Assembly (NCBI GenBank): GCA_029204225.1 | Contig: CM055113.1 | Coordinates: forward strand, 33,157,250 to 33,221,249 | DNA length: 64,000 bases | Reading direction: 5' to 3' | Source: Diphasiastrum complanatum | Taxonomy: Eukaryota > Streptophyta > Lycopodiopsida > Lycopodiales > Lycopodiaceae | Part shown: one piece after another, positions 12,090 to 23,407 of the stretch | Numbering within the stretch: the stretch's first letter is position 1 | How the letters are laid out: each line of letters starts with the position of its first letter | Program-made: the position numbers and the translations under genes | The notes under the pieces: generated by a model | Database searches by the model: none | What the model saw: the letters and a program-made list of their open reading frames with translations, nothing else | Told to the model about the DNA's origin: nothing

Positions 12090-12172
12090 TTTCATAATAT
12101 GAATTAATGTATTACAGAATTGGTGCTTTAATGTCGCACGGATCTTTCTAGATCTAACATCAACTAATAAAC

Positions 12173-13173
12173 CTAATCTACTTCGTCGTCGTCGTGACGT
12201 CCAGTCTGCATGAACACAAGCAAACAAACTACATTAATATTTAATGCTTGATCGTATTAAGTTAAATAAAATTGACGTCAAAATACAAACCACATTAGTA
12301 TAAATACAAAAACTAGTACTTACATTTGGAGGATGACACTCGCTCTTTAGTTTGTTGACTAATGCGTCGTACGATTCCTTGAAGGCAAATTCGTACTCCT
12401 CCTTAGTTGGCAGATGTCCATAGTCTGCCAACTATCCATGAATTCGATTGAAGTTGAAATTAATTTAGGGCTACGTTGAAGCAACTAGTCATAATGCATA
12501 TTAAAAAATAAAAGCATATAAAATCAAAGATAAACTATAAGAGTAGTGTAAGTTCACTTACCATGCTTGCTTGCAATCCCGCCTTTCCGCTCGAGCCCAA
12601 CCTAGGATTGCCTATCCTATGCATCCTAGCGGCCGTAACATCTATTCGAATCTTGTATTTATCTGGTGTTCATTCATCCGCTTTTACAAGGTTCTAATCA
12701 TTTCTTGAACACCAAGAGGGCTTGGATTGCCTGTCCCTATAAGCTCGTCGTGCCATATCACGACGATGCCTAATCCATAAGCTCATATGCTTATGAATTT
12801 CCTTCTCCTCGAATTCCTCTTCTTGTTGGAATTCGTCACGAAGGGTACCAATAACCTGTCGTTTATCGACGGCAGGTTGTTCGGACCATTTACTAAATAA
12901 TCTGTTGCCAAAATGGCATTGGCATAAAGAATAGCGTCAGTCCAAAACCACCCTCCCTTTTTTATTGGCAATTATATTGCCTTGAGGATCCACGTCATAA
13001 TAAGGATTTGTGGATGACTCTTCGGTGGGGGCGGGAGCCGCGGCCGCTTGTGAGGGACCACCCTCATCTTGGCTAAGCATATTTTGCAGTTGTGTTTTTT
13101 ATCCAGGAGTTAATGATTCATATAAATTTTTGACAAAGTCTCCCGAGCTTTCACCACTGCCTGACCTTGACAT
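12173..13173 (-). pseudogene. Accessory gene of the CACTA-bearing block (copy 1), three exons
   Basis: Start codon 13173-13171. Exon 1 is 13173-12562, exon 2 12431-12324, exon 3 12205-12173; every junction is GT-AG (GTAAG donors) and phase is kept, giving about 251 codons. Exon 1 has four in-frame stops (after LTPG, after VVLD, after SRND and after KADE). Visible features: a Ser/Gly start, an Ala/Pro-rich stretch (QAAAAPAPTEESS), a charged Glu-rich/Arg-rich segment (RDEFQQEEEFEEKEIHKHM) and an acidic tail (TGRHDDDEVD). It is divergent from tnp2, 330 bases away. CACTA elements often carry a second DNA-binding protein (TNPA or Transposase_24 types); I do not recognise this sequence as either, so the role is inferred from position. 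Confidence 0.6.
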
Positions 13174-13502
13174 GATTACTACATTCATAAACATACAATA
13201 CATTACAATAAACCCTAATATATTGAAATGAAGTAGAAAAGAAAATCGATTACAGAACTTGAATGCTTATTGGAGTGGGACTTTCATACTTGTGTTAACA
13301 AAAGAAGAGAGATATGCATGTAGAGCTCGAGCTTGCACCAAGATTGGCATAAGAATCATATAAGCGACAATGTATAAGAATAGTACTATCTAAAAATTAA
13401 AACATTAGAATCATACAATAATTTTATGTTATTTGTGTTTTGTACTTGTGCATATATGCAGTTTATCACAATGAGATGAATTACATTCAGATTAGTCTAG
13501 CG

Positions 13503-16469
13503 ATGAAGACAATACTCAAGTTAACAGGGTAAGTAATAAACATGCATGTTTTCTTGTTCATAAAAACTTTGTTATTATAAGTTAAAATATTGTGCTAAAG
13601 TGACATATACAAGATTTTTATTTCTCGTAGAAAAATTATTTTCAAAATAAATTATGGTGCACATGTCTCAAGTGTGATGGACAAAAGATGCGTGAAAGAC
13701 GCATTGTTGAAAATCATTTGTGGAAGTTTGGATGAAAAGAAGAAGGTCAACCATCAAATTTGGAAGACGTTAAGGTTTGTTAATTTTATATGATTGTTTT
13801 TTATTATAATCTTCGTCAATCTACATATGTCACTTATGGAATTTGTTTCATGTGTGTAGCCAATACATCGAATGCCATTCCACGGAGTTGATCCATCTGT
13901 GTTTGTTACAGTCAACGTCAAGTTTTGATAAACATGAGAAAACAAAGAATGAAACAAATTGAAGAGGCAAACACAATTGGAACAGAGAATAATCAACTTG
14001 ATTCTAATGATTATGATGATGAGGTGCAACACGATGAAGCAATGCACAACATGTTTGAATCTTACTTTGAAACAAATGAGAATGATGATATGCATGCATT
14101 TTCTAATGAAAACAAAAATCACAAACAATTTGAGATGGATGAAGACGAGATTCTATTGCGCAAGGAGGCAGACACTCCTCTATATCCTGGAGCATCCATT
14201 TCAAGACTAGCTACATCGATTCTTATTCTAAACCTTCAAGCAACATACAAATGGAGTGATCGTAGCGTGACATCTTTATTCGGGTACTTAATGCATAACA
14301 CAACTATTATACTTTATAGCATATTTACATTAAGTTAATTTTTTTTCTTTTCTAACAACTCACATTGCTCTTTTTTTAGGTTGTTGCATCAAATACTTTC
14401 GAAAGAAAATGTGATACCTAAAACACAATAAGAAGCACAAAAGATGATGATCGTGCTTCAAATGGATTATGACACAATACATGCATGTCCAGAAGACCAT
14501 GTTCTATATAGAGGTGAGCATTCAGAAAAGCTTCAATGTCCAGTGTGTAGCGCTTCACGTTTTCGAGATGACATACAAGGGGATAAAGTGTCAATGTCAA
14601 AAATCGATCTATGGATGATGTGATGCGAGTACCAAGTGATTCACCTGCATGGAAACATATTGAAGACCAATGGCCCGAGTTTAAAAACGAACCTCGTAAT
14701 TTGAGATTTGGCCTTGCTATGGATGGCGTAAATCCTTTTAGCATTCAAGCGTCAACTTGGTTCACATGGTTAGTTGTGCTCGTTAATTATAACATACCTC
14801 CATGGTTGAGTATTAAGATGAGACACTTGTTATTGGCTTTATTGATTCCAGGAAAGTACAAGGCCAAGAACTATCTTGCACCTTTGTTTGAAGAATTGTG
14901 CATTCTTTGGAATGGTATTCACGCTTACGACATCTTGAGACCTTTACAAAAATGGAACTTCGTTGTTCGTGGAATTCTAATGTGGATGATGCATGACTAC
15001 CCCGGTTTAAGCGAATGTTCAGGTATCTATATAATGAATCTAATCCATTTCAGGGTTTAATGTTTGAGTATATTTAACTAAGCTTATGTTTAATTTGGTT
15101 TACAAACTATGCAGGTTTAACCACATCGGGTTACAACGCATGTTATATTTGTGGACCACTTTTGGAGGGTCGACATAGCACAAATATGTTAAAAAAAAAG
15201 TGGTGTACGAAAATCATCGCAAATACTTGCCGTCTGATCATCCTTTTTGAAAGTTGAATAGATGATTTTTTGGAGGGCGAGGAGATAATCCTTTAACTAC
15301 ACCACCACCCCCACGCATGGGAGTAGCGGAATGGCATGATGAATGGCTTAAACATCACGACGTTAATTCTTCATGGAATGAATCCAGTGATGGTATGAAA
15401 CGGTTGTCTATTTTTCATAAATTACCCTATTGGAGGAATTTATTGATAAACCATCTATTGGACCCTATGCATATATTCAAGAACATCGGTGAATCCTTAT
15501 GGAACCACATCATTGGCATAAAAGACAACTCCGCAGCTCGTAAAGATCTACAAGCGGCCGATGTGACAAGACCTGTTCAATACACTGAAGGTGGAGATGA
15601 GATTCTACCTAGCGTGCCGTGGATTCTTGCAAAAGAGCAACTCTCATATGTTAAACATGTCATAAAATAAATCGGAGAACTCCAACAGGCTATGCACATT
15701 CTTTATGCAAGTCATTTACCAAAGATGGTAAATTAAGTGGATTGAAATCACATGATTGGCATAAGATGTTGCAATTCATACTTCCACTTTCTATTCAAGG
15801 TCTCTTCAATGATGACGTACAAAATACGCTTTACAATTTGTCATCGATGATTAGGTTTGTATATTTTTTTAAGCACTTGTATAAATATGTGATATTTCAA
15901 TTTTTTTTTTATGTGTTAAAAACCTAATGTACTGTCAATATTGCAGGTGGATTTCTTCAAAAGAAATAAAAAATAGTGAATTGGATTCCATGAAAATCCA
16001 AATGATCGAAATGGTATGTTTGTTGGAAAGAGATTTTCCAAAGGCTTCCTTTTTGGATATACAAGTTCATCTTCTAGTGCATTTGGTCGAAGAAGTATCA
16101 ATTGCAGGACCTGTGCACACAAGATGGATGTTCTACCTTGAGCACTTTATGAAAGTTTTGAAGGGCTTTGTGAGAAAAAAGGCAAGGCCAGAAGGTAGCA
16201 TGGCAGAAAGTTGGCTTGTACAGGAATCTTTGTTTTATATCACCGAAATAATCTCACAATTGCATCCTGCAAGTCCAAAAATGTGGTGTGAAGAAGAAGA
16301 TGAACGTGTTAAGAGTGAAGTACCACAAGGAAATGGTGTGCAAAAAAGACGTTCACCTCAATTAAAAGAGAAAATTGACACATTCATATTATGTAATTGT
16401 GGACAAATGGAAAAGTGGATTTCAAGGCATGAAGAAGCCAAAAAGGAAAGAAACATAACATTGAAATGA
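13503..16469 (+). pseudogene. CACTA (En/Spm) tnp2-type transposase, copy 1
   Basis: Motifs follow Tnp2 order: a CTCLKC zinc-ligand start with HLWKFG (about 13650), ACPEDHVLYR...CPVCSASRFRDD (14490-14570), LAMDGVNPF and NYNIPP (14715-14800; first catalytic Asp candidate), LLIPGKYKAKNYLAPLFEELCILW split over 14835-14920, MHDYPGL (second Asp candidate, 14990), LDPMHIFKNIGESLW (15460), then a DUF4218-like domain with GPVHTRWMFYLEHFMKVLK and KKARPEGSMAES (16100-16210). Introns with GT-AG ends lie near 13530-13630, 13771-13860, 14280-14380, 15022-15114 and 15855-15946. Several stops (13730, 14428, 15250, 15667) make it inactive. Start site is uncertain. Confidence 0.85.
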
Positions 16470-16615
16470 AGAAGAAATATCAATCGAAGAAGAAGAAGGG
16501 AGTTGGAGAACGACGAACCTTTGGAGCCTTTATCTTCAAAATGCTCTCGTGAATGGGTTTTTGATACGATGCTAAAAGCATCTGAAAACGGAGAAGAAGT
16601 GACCGAATTAGAATG

Positions 16616-17046
16616 AGGGTGGAAGGCTGTTGCAAGAGTATGTGTGTCACATGGTAGCAAAAATGGTGCAAAACAACATGAACTACATCTATAACAATCG
16701 AGATAGATTTTGTAGAGAAATTCACAATGGCATTGTTGATGCCCTTGGAGCTCATTCCGCCAAGGACATTGGGCAGCGAATAGTCCTGCCATCGTCTTAT
16801 ATCGGTTCACCGCGTCATATGCATCAACAGTACCAGGATGCTATGGTTGTCGTTAGGGAGTTGGGTTCTTCCGATTTGTTTATCACAATGACAGTGAACC
16901 CAAATTGGTCAGAAGTGAGGAGGGAGTTGAGATTTTGATAGACACCAAACCCTAAACCCGATTTGGTGTCGAGGGTTTTTAGCATGAAGCTTCAACACTT
17001 GATTGATTTGTTGAAGAAGGATGGGATATCCACAAAGATTTCATTT
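16616..17046 (+). pseudogene. Helitron Rep fragment inside the block (copy 1)
   Basis: Translation gives CHMVAKMVQNN, VLPSSYIGSPRHMHQQYQDAM, SDLFITMTVNPNW and, after two stops at 16937, PDLVSRVFSMKLQHLIDLL, the standard order of the Helitron_like_N domain. It starts abruptly at GGGTGGAAGGCT directly after the tnp2 gene. It is a different copy from the split Rep frame outside the block. Confidence 0.82.
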
Positions 17047-17231
17047 GCTCTTAGATGTAGATTTGCTACTTAGTAACTTAAGATATGTCTATAGGAATGG
17101 CGACACTATTAGTGCGTCTGCCTTTGAGGCAATATTAGGTAGCTTGGTGTATAGCTAGGTAATGGTATTAGATTGAAGTGATGACATTTCTACGGTGTTT
17201 TGAAATCTATTTACAATGCGGCCTCTTAACC

Positions 17232-17236
<5 letters not shown>

Positions 17237-17262
<26 letters not shown>
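17237..17262. repeat. (CT)13 microsatellite
   Basis: 26 bases of TC here against 50 bases at the same place in copy 2 (31152-31201). It is the clearest length difference between the two block copies. Confidence 0.95.
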
Positions 17263-17489
17263 AAGATCCTAACCCTAAAAATTTAACCCTAACTGTAACC
17301 AACACCACCCTATCCGTAACCGTAACCAACACAACATCATTTCATTCCAAAACATTTCATTACAAAATTCTACAAATCTCCATTCTCAAACCATGCAAAA
17401 TTCTGCAAATTCCATTCCCAAAACATGCTCTTACAAGATCCTTCAAAATGCATAAGAAACTTTATTGTCAATTGTCTTTTATCACAATG

Positions 17490-17880
17490 TTAGTAACGTC
17501 ATGAAAATCCGTCTGTGTGACCATGCCATATTGCGAAATTTCTTTGACGATGCCTTGAAGACAATTGTAAGTTTAATTTTCTTTTTTGAATGCATTAAAA
17601 TTTGAGTATTGGTTTGCTCTTTATGCTTAGCATGGGTATGGTTTTTTATAATGACTGATATTGTTGTTTTCATCAAGTCAAAAAGACACCCAAACATCTG
17701 AATCCGCTACTGGAACAAGCCTAATTTCAACTCCAAAGAGCAAAGAAGCACTTTGGAGAAAACTCAAGATGTCTCCTCCCCTCCAAAATCAAGAGGCTTT
17801 AAAACCATGACTCCCAAGGGCTCACATCCTAGCTCCAGGAAGAAACCCCAACCCAAGGCTTCTGACTTAAATCTATAACA
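17490..17880 (+). other. Gene-like fragment with an intron, unknown origin (copy 1)
   Basis: A short frame beginning ATGAAAATCCG at 17501 reaches a GTAAGT donor at about 17566, and an acceptor near 17677 leads into a Ser/Thr/Lys-rich stretch (SATGTSLISTPKSKEALW, then PKGSHPSSRKKPQPK in a shifted frame). The mix suggests a captured host exon rather than a transposon gene, but no family is recognised. The same sequence is at about 31430-31820. Confidence 0.3.
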
Positions 17881-18547
17881 AATTCCAGAAGTGAGATCCA
17901 TTTACATTTTGTTTTATACTGTGGTTTATACCGAAGGGGCCTTTTTTGCATCAGTCGCAGCATTACTCTCGGTTAGCAGAGTGTCCTGAATGCCTCTGGC
18001 CACTTGGACCCTCTTTATAGCCCTCTTTATAAATGTCTCAAAAACAAGTTCAAATTTGGTAGGCTTATACCAACGTCAGTGTCGGTATACTCTTCAAATT
18101 AACTTTAGTATTCTGATGTATGTTCTGAGGCCCTCTAGTGAGTTTATAACCCTCTCTATATACCACTCTATAAATGTTTCAAAACCAAGTTCAAATTTGG
18201 TAGCCTTATTCCAAGGCCAAACATCGGACCCAAGGCTCGAGCATTCCGCTCCCCCCGCGACTCATTTTAAAAACTATCTCTCAAAGAAATGCTCAAAAAA
18301 AGCCTTGGTGATCGCCCGTCCTCTTGTAGTGTGGACCGATAAGAAGGTGAAGCAGCTACGAATTGACAAAGTGGAGAATACGTATCCCAATGTTTTGCCC
18401 AATTCTGCAGCAATCGTGGAATCCTACACTTGAAGACCGCAACTTACACACCATAACACAACGATGTTGTCGAGAGGAGGAACTGCACACCCATGGAAGC
18501 CCAAGGTCCATGATGGATTACTCAAAGGGATTGAAATGGCTATGAGA

Positions 18548-19524
18548 TGAAGTAGTAACTATAGCTAACTACCTTCAGAACATGATTGGTAAATCTGGCA
18601 TTCCTAATACTACTCCACACGAAGTCTGGTGGGGAAAGAAGCCGAGTCTAGTTCACATCCGCATATTTGGATGTGTAGCATATGCACACATACTAGATCA
18701 CAGGCGACAGAAATTGGATGAAAAAGTCAAACAAGGCTGTCTTGTTGGATATGATGTACACTCATCATTACTACATGATCTACATGCAGATCAAGCAGAT
18801 CAAAACTGGTAGAACGATGGCTGACAGAGATCCTGTTGGCTATGAGATTATAAGCAAGACATATTATGATATGCCCACATCGACAGAGAGAGAAAACGAT
18901 GATCAACACTTGGATCAAGATGTTCACTTACCACATGAGTTGAGTGATGACTTAGACGACAAATAGACATGAGAACCCACAATGGTTATGCTCCTAGCCA
19001 CAAAGACAAAGGCAAAGCAATAGTAGCACCTGAGCAATCTCTACATAGATCCACAAGAGAGCGCAAACCACTTGTCAGATATGGTGTTGACAGTTCATCT
19101 TTTACAATGAGAGAATTTTGTGGATTAGGAGGTGAACCACAAACCTATGAAGAAGCTATCGACAGTCCTGACAAGGACATGTGGATAAAAGTGATGGAGG
19201 AAGAAATACACTCCATGAAGACGAACAACATGTGGGCTCTTGAACCAGTTTCAAATGGTAGAAACACTGTTAAGTGCAAATGGATTTACAAATATAAGTA
19301 TGGAGCTGATGGCAAGGTATCACGATACAACGCAAGGCTAGTAGCTATGGTGTTGACTACATCGAAAACTTTTCTCTAGTTGTCAAGCATATCTCCATAT
19401 GTTTGTTGATCGCATATGCAGCAGCATACAACTTGAAGATCCACATTGTGGACGAGAAGACCACATTCCTACATGGAGAACTCAAAGAGGAGCTCTATAT
19501 GGATCAGCCACCGGGTTTTACGTG
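18548..19524 (+). pseudogene. Copia integrase C-terminus and RT start (copy 1)
   Basis: Integrase tail: IPNTTPHEVWWGKKPSLVHI and FGCVAYAHI with KLDEKVKQGCLVGY (18590-18760). Linker: PEQSLHRSTRERKPLVRYG. RT N-terminus: TYEEAIDSPDKDMWIKVMEE and ALEPVSNGRNTVKCKWIYKYKY (19140-19300), followed after a shift by MDQPPGF. A 24-base segment between the linker and RT parts, present in copy 2, is missing here. Confidence 0.85.
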
Positions 19525-19530
19525 TAATTA

Positions 19531-19603
19531 TATAAATTATTAAATCAACAGGGAGGTAGGACTATAACTACATCCTACCTCCCTGTTGATTCAATAATTT
19601 ATA
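19531..19603. repeat. Near-perfect 31-bp hairpin at the block end (copy 1)
   Basis: Arms 19531-19561 and 19573-19603 pair over 31 bases with one mismatch (arm core CAACAGGGAGGTAGGA), loop of 11 bases. It abuts the broken end of the copia fragment. A second, smaller hairpin (GATCTT/AAGATC) lies at 19651-19666. Confidence 0.9.
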
Positions 19604-19686
19604 TTATATATCTATTTTAATAGCATGGAATTAGTGACAGTATTATCCTTGATCTTTTTCAAGATCATTGTCAAAATAGCCTTGAT

Positions 19687-19975
19687 TTTGCACCATCTTT
19701 GCCATCATGTCACACGCATACTCTTGCAGTAGCCTTCCACCCAAATGGATCAGTGAAACATGCTTTACATGAATCTGTAAATGATAGCAGTAAAACTCTC
19801 GAATGGTGACAACTTTGTGAGTACCCTCTAAATGCTCTTCAAAAGCATCAGAAAGAGCCCCGTTATGGACATCATCATCGACACGTGCATCATCTCTAAC
19901 ATGCACATGTGAAATTCTTGGATATGAACCATTGGTACCAAATGGAAATAACAAGAAAACGCAAATGACTTCCAA
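19687..19975 (-). pseudogene. Helitron Rep helicase-like domain, proximal half of a split frame
   Basis: Minus-strand translation shows LLFPFGTNGSYPR, TIREFYCYHLQI and HLGGRLLQEYACDMMAKMVQN, the canonical start of the Helitron_like_N domain. The frame runs into block copy 1 at GTGCAAAA and resumes at 12089. Its upstream end meets the unrelated plus-strand transposase-like gene at about 19960-19975. Confidence 0.75.
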
Positions 19976-20019
19976 AAAAAGACAGATGATCTGTCTTCAA
20001 GAAGTGGAAACAAGAAGAA

Positions 20020-20740
20020 AAGAATTCAAGCATTCAAGTGAAAAACTATCGGGTAAATCAGGGAACATTCCAAACAAGCCATTTGTTGGAGGTGCAAAAG
20101 GTAGAAGGTTTTTATCCAATCACATTGGAAAGTCTTCTACCGTGACATACAATATTTGGAAAGACATCGTTGCAGCATCAAAAGATTTTGAAGAGAGGGA
20201 CAACACAAGATTTAAAAAAATTGCAGTATGGCAAAATCTCGACAATTTGACTGGCATGTTGCAAAAAGAAAAGTTATCTGAAATCGACATTGCAAATTTA
20301 CAAAAATATTGTGAGATATTTGTCAAATTGGTATCAGAATGTTGGGGAGAGGATCATGTTACACACTATATGGTAATTCGCTATTTGTTTTTGTGCAAAA
20401 TGGTTCTGCAACATCATATATTTGATTTATGATACATGTATTTTACTGGTTGCAGCATATTCTATTACAACACACCACATTTTTTGCAAAAGAATATGGA
20501 AGTATGAGCATACGGTCTTCTCAAGGTATGGAGAAATCGCATTGGCAAGCAAGAGGAGCTTTTTATCAAGCAACCAACCATGGAGGATATAATTCAAAGA
20601 GATGCTACTTATATCAATTATTTGAATGGTTCTACAGAAGAGCACAATTTAGATATCAAATCAAATATTTAACAAATCTCATTTCATTCAAAAAAGCATT
20701 TCAACATCTGAGGAGAAATAGTTCAACTTCATCATCGTAA
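20020..20740 (+). pseudogene. C-terminal part of an unassigned DDE-transposase-like gene (copy A)
   Basis: Two exons with a GT-AG intron at 20373-20455. Exon 1 holds NKPFVGGAKGRRFLSNH, a helical segment and VTHYM at the junction; exon 2 continues HILLQHTTFFAKEYG, SIRSSQGMEKSHWQARGAF, QATNHGG and LFEWFYRR, ending at 20740. The same gene, with more of its 5' part, is at 53950-55394; there an EDL acidic block and a CLYC pair lie upstream. CxxC followed by spaced His before a late Glu resembles the zinc-ligand insert found in several eukaryotic DDE transposases; this is inference. The 5' end here is cut at the Helitron junction; the visible part has no stop. It lies 20 bases tail-to-tail from the minus-strand gene. 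Confidence 0.55.
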
Positions 20741-20759
20741 TAGAAAAACAATTAAAACA

Positions 20760-22306
20760 TTACATATCCTCATCAGTATCAAAGGTCAGTTGAGCAATAT
20801 GGTCATGAAGAAATTGTCTCCTCTCGTATGGATCCAGATGCTCAATTGATCTTCTTTTGCTCAACTCTATATAACTTGCGTACACTACTAAAGCAGATGA
20901 TCTTTTGGGTACATTTTCAGAAACATAACCCAATATTTTGATAGCTATATCCCTCTTCACAAAAATGATTTTGTATGTACTATTAGGATATCTATGTCCA
21001 TCACAAAAATAGGACAATGCCTTTATTGCCATTACCATAGTTCCTGCTTGTGAATAAAAGTTGTCATGTTGAATACAAATTTCATTTTGTACAAAGTATT
21101 TCAGGTAATGGCACAATGTTGAATCCTTATGGCCAACAACACCTTGGGCACCTCCTCTTCTCGTAGCAAAATCATCAACTTCAATTGTGTCCTACAACAT
21201 AAATATGAAAATTTGTAATCAATTTAATTTTCAGATGGATTTTGATTGAATACAATGCTAAATATGATTATGATGGAATTAAAAAAAAAAATAACCATGT
21301 CATGCTGATCATACTCCAACAATTCTTTTCCATGCAAGTCATGCCCAGCAAGAAACGTATACTCAGAAAAAACGTATTGCTCTGGAGGAGGATATCTTTT
21401 TTGAAACTCAATGAGCTCCTCCTCACTAGGAGCATTTGCTCCATAGGTTAGACATTGTTGCCTTGTAATTTGTAAGGCCTACTCTCCAGACTTCCAACCA
21501 CCTTCATCTTCATAGTCAATCCCTTCAATTAAATCATCATGATTGAAGTCTATTATATCCGAAAATTCTGACAATGCATTGGCTAGTACAGATAGGATCT
21601 CGTCCTCTCTCATGTCGAACACATTCCCAATATCATTCAATGATAAATGTGGCAGGCTATTCATATGGTCAAGCAGTGTCTTCCTTTTATCATGTTCTTC
21701 TACACCTGATGTAGAAGATATTACCATTGACCGTGACAGAGCAGGGTCATACATCGAAGCCAGCCTAGCCTCTTCCTCATCACCCAATACTTCATCTTCT
21801 AGATTTTTGTCCACATCGACAGTACATCTCTGAGTAGATGTTCTACTTGAAGAACCAACACCAATTGATCTAGAAGATTGGCCTTCACCAGGTATTAACG
21901 CAGATATGAAAAAAACAAAAGCTATGCCCTCAGCTATAAACCTGCATGATCTCCTATGGGATTCACAATATTGTACCACCTTGAGGCTCTCGTCAAGCCT
22001 GGTAAACTTCCTATCATGCTTGTGATTGGCTTCAGGCTGGGCAACTATCAGTTCATGAAAATGAACAAACTTCAGGCCATCAATAACAAGGGATAATTTG
22101 AGGATGCTAGTCCGAAACTTTTCGAATAATTCTAATAGGTGAGACTTGTGCTCAAGCACAAATCTATCGACATCAAATTTAAGTCGAAAAAGAGATGAAA
22201 AGTACTCAGTCTTGTCTAGAACACCAGCGTCAGAGAGGAACCAGTTTCTCGACCACAAAGGAAAAGCTGTTGGTAATTCTGACTCACGAATCAAACAACC
22301 AATCAA
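20760..22306 (-). pseudogene. Unknown protein, convergent partner of the transposase-like gene
   Basis: A 275-codon open frame (22306-21482), one TAG at 21481-21479, then 61 more codons to a GT-AG intron (21295-21192), then 143 codons ending at 20760. The frame is continuous through the intron, so this was one protein of about 480 residues with one stop. N-terminus is helical (FRLKFDVDRFVLEHKSHLLE), the middle is Ser/Asp/Glu-rich, and the C-terminus has RRGGAQGVVGHKDSTLCHY and LSKRRSIEHLDPYERRQFLHD. I recognise no family. A tail-to-tail gene pair with matching intron style suggests a two-gene DNA transposon. The start at 22306 is the first Met in the open frame; upstream bases look unrelated. 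Confidence 0.5.
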
Positions 22307-22535
22307 TTTCGATCTAGAGATTCAACTACAGAATCTCGACGCTGACTCAGAAGATGAGTCAGAACCTCAACGAGTCAACCCACATCAGAGGACCGAAGTT
22401 CAACCTAGGAGGTCAAACAAACCGCTCCATAAAGTCCCACACAAATGTTCTCGTCGATTGACAATGACCTTCACCATCAGCAAAAACATACACACGCGTT
22501 AACTTAATGCAATTACCTAAAACATAGTCAATAGC

Positions 22536-23388
22536 CATTGGAGGGTTTATAGATCCCAAGGCAACTCTAACCCTAGTTAATAAGTGAGAGGGATTTGGCA
22601 CCCTACGTGTGTAAGTCCAACCCGATGATCACATAGAGATTTGATTAGTTGAAAGTTGATAAAAGGACTTTAGGCCTTTTTGCGAAACTTAAAATGTCGC
22701 AGGGCCTAAATGTCAAGTTAGTGAATAAAGTTGGGTTTCTCTCCAATTTGGATGGTTTTCACTCTTTTTTAAATTTGAATAAATGGACCAATAGGATTAA
22801 GAAGCCAAGGTCCTCCTCTCTACTATAAAAAGAGACCAACTCAAGTTTGCTACACATGTATATATCTTCATTTCAATAAAGCAGATTGGTTCTCTTGTGA
22901 AATAGATTTATGAATGTCCTTGCTCTCTATCACTTTTTCTCCATCTCTCATGTTTTTATTGTGTTTTGCTAATTGTTGGATCTGATTGTTATTGGGATTG
23001 CATGTTTTTATACTTTCTATGAGAGAGAAAGGAAGAGAGAGAAAGAGTATGCAATAGTGTGTTGAGAATGATCTTCAGTTATGATTACCTTGTGTCTTTA
23101 AAGTTTGTTTGAGAGAGGTCAATTGTGGAGTGATGGATGTTTTCAATACTGAGTTTTATGAGTAAGGTTGTCATAGAGATCTCATTGTGGATCTAGTGTT
23201 AATGGATGTAGTGTTAATGCTTAGGGTTAGTGGGTGGTAGAGTTAGATGTGAATCTTTCATTCATGCTGAAATCTGAACTATGTTATTGCTCTCATGGGA
23301 ACGAATCTACACGTGACAACTAACTTCATCTCCTCGATGCTAGATTGATTAGATCTTGGGTTGAGGATAGGCAAGGAAAGAAACTACA
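22536..23388 (+). repeat. Ty3-type 5' LTR
   Basis: Begins near TTGGAGGGTTTATAGATC, has TACTATAAAAAGAG at about 22822, CAATAAAGCAGATTGG (R/U5) at 22875, and ends GAAAGAAACTACA at 23388, followed by a primer site. The same LTR family recurs at 3476-3950 (minus), 44890-45060 (plus), 45600-45812 (minus) and 47490-47848 (minus). The expected first TG has changed. Confidence 0.75.
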
Positions 23389-23392
23389 ATTT

Positions 23393-23407
23393 TGGCGCCA
23401 TTGCCGG
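23393..23407 (+). promoter_or_regulatory. Primer-binding site, tRNA-Asp type
   Basis: TGGCGCCATTGCCGG lies four bases after the LTR end and matches the primer site of plant Ty3 Tat/Athila-type elements, complementary to the 3' end of tRNA-Asp. Confidence 0.85.

Larger units (their letters stand above)
12090..19686 (+). mobile_element. 7.6-kb composite block, copy 1
   Basis: Identical in content to 26005-33650. I counted about 21 substitutions by eye plus a (CT)n length change, a 1-base indel and a 24-base indel at 18966. It holds an accessory gene (minus), CACTA tnp2 (plus), a Helitron Rep fragment, a gene-like fragment, a copia integrase-RT fragment and a terminal hairpin. The left end is ...CATAATATGAATTAATG, the right end ...AAAATAGCCTTGA; there are no inverted terminal repeats. 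Flanks join into a continuous Helitron frame, so copy 1 is a clean insertion. A 3-base TTT target duplication is possible but lies in a T run. Confidence 0.85.

Noticed and set aside
13925-14128. Alternative and antisense frames over tnp2 exon (Met/Cys-rich and Ile/Val-rich)
   Set aside because: Shadows of the acidic exon that continues into the LYPGAS motif.
16358-16810. 150-codon minus-strand frame across tnp2 and the Helitron piece (repeated at 30273)
   Set aside because: Spans two unrelated elements on the opposite strand; no motif.
17263-17335. CCCTAA/CCGTAACC words resembling telomere repeats
   Set aside because: Too degenerate and short; inside the composite block and next to a microsatellite.
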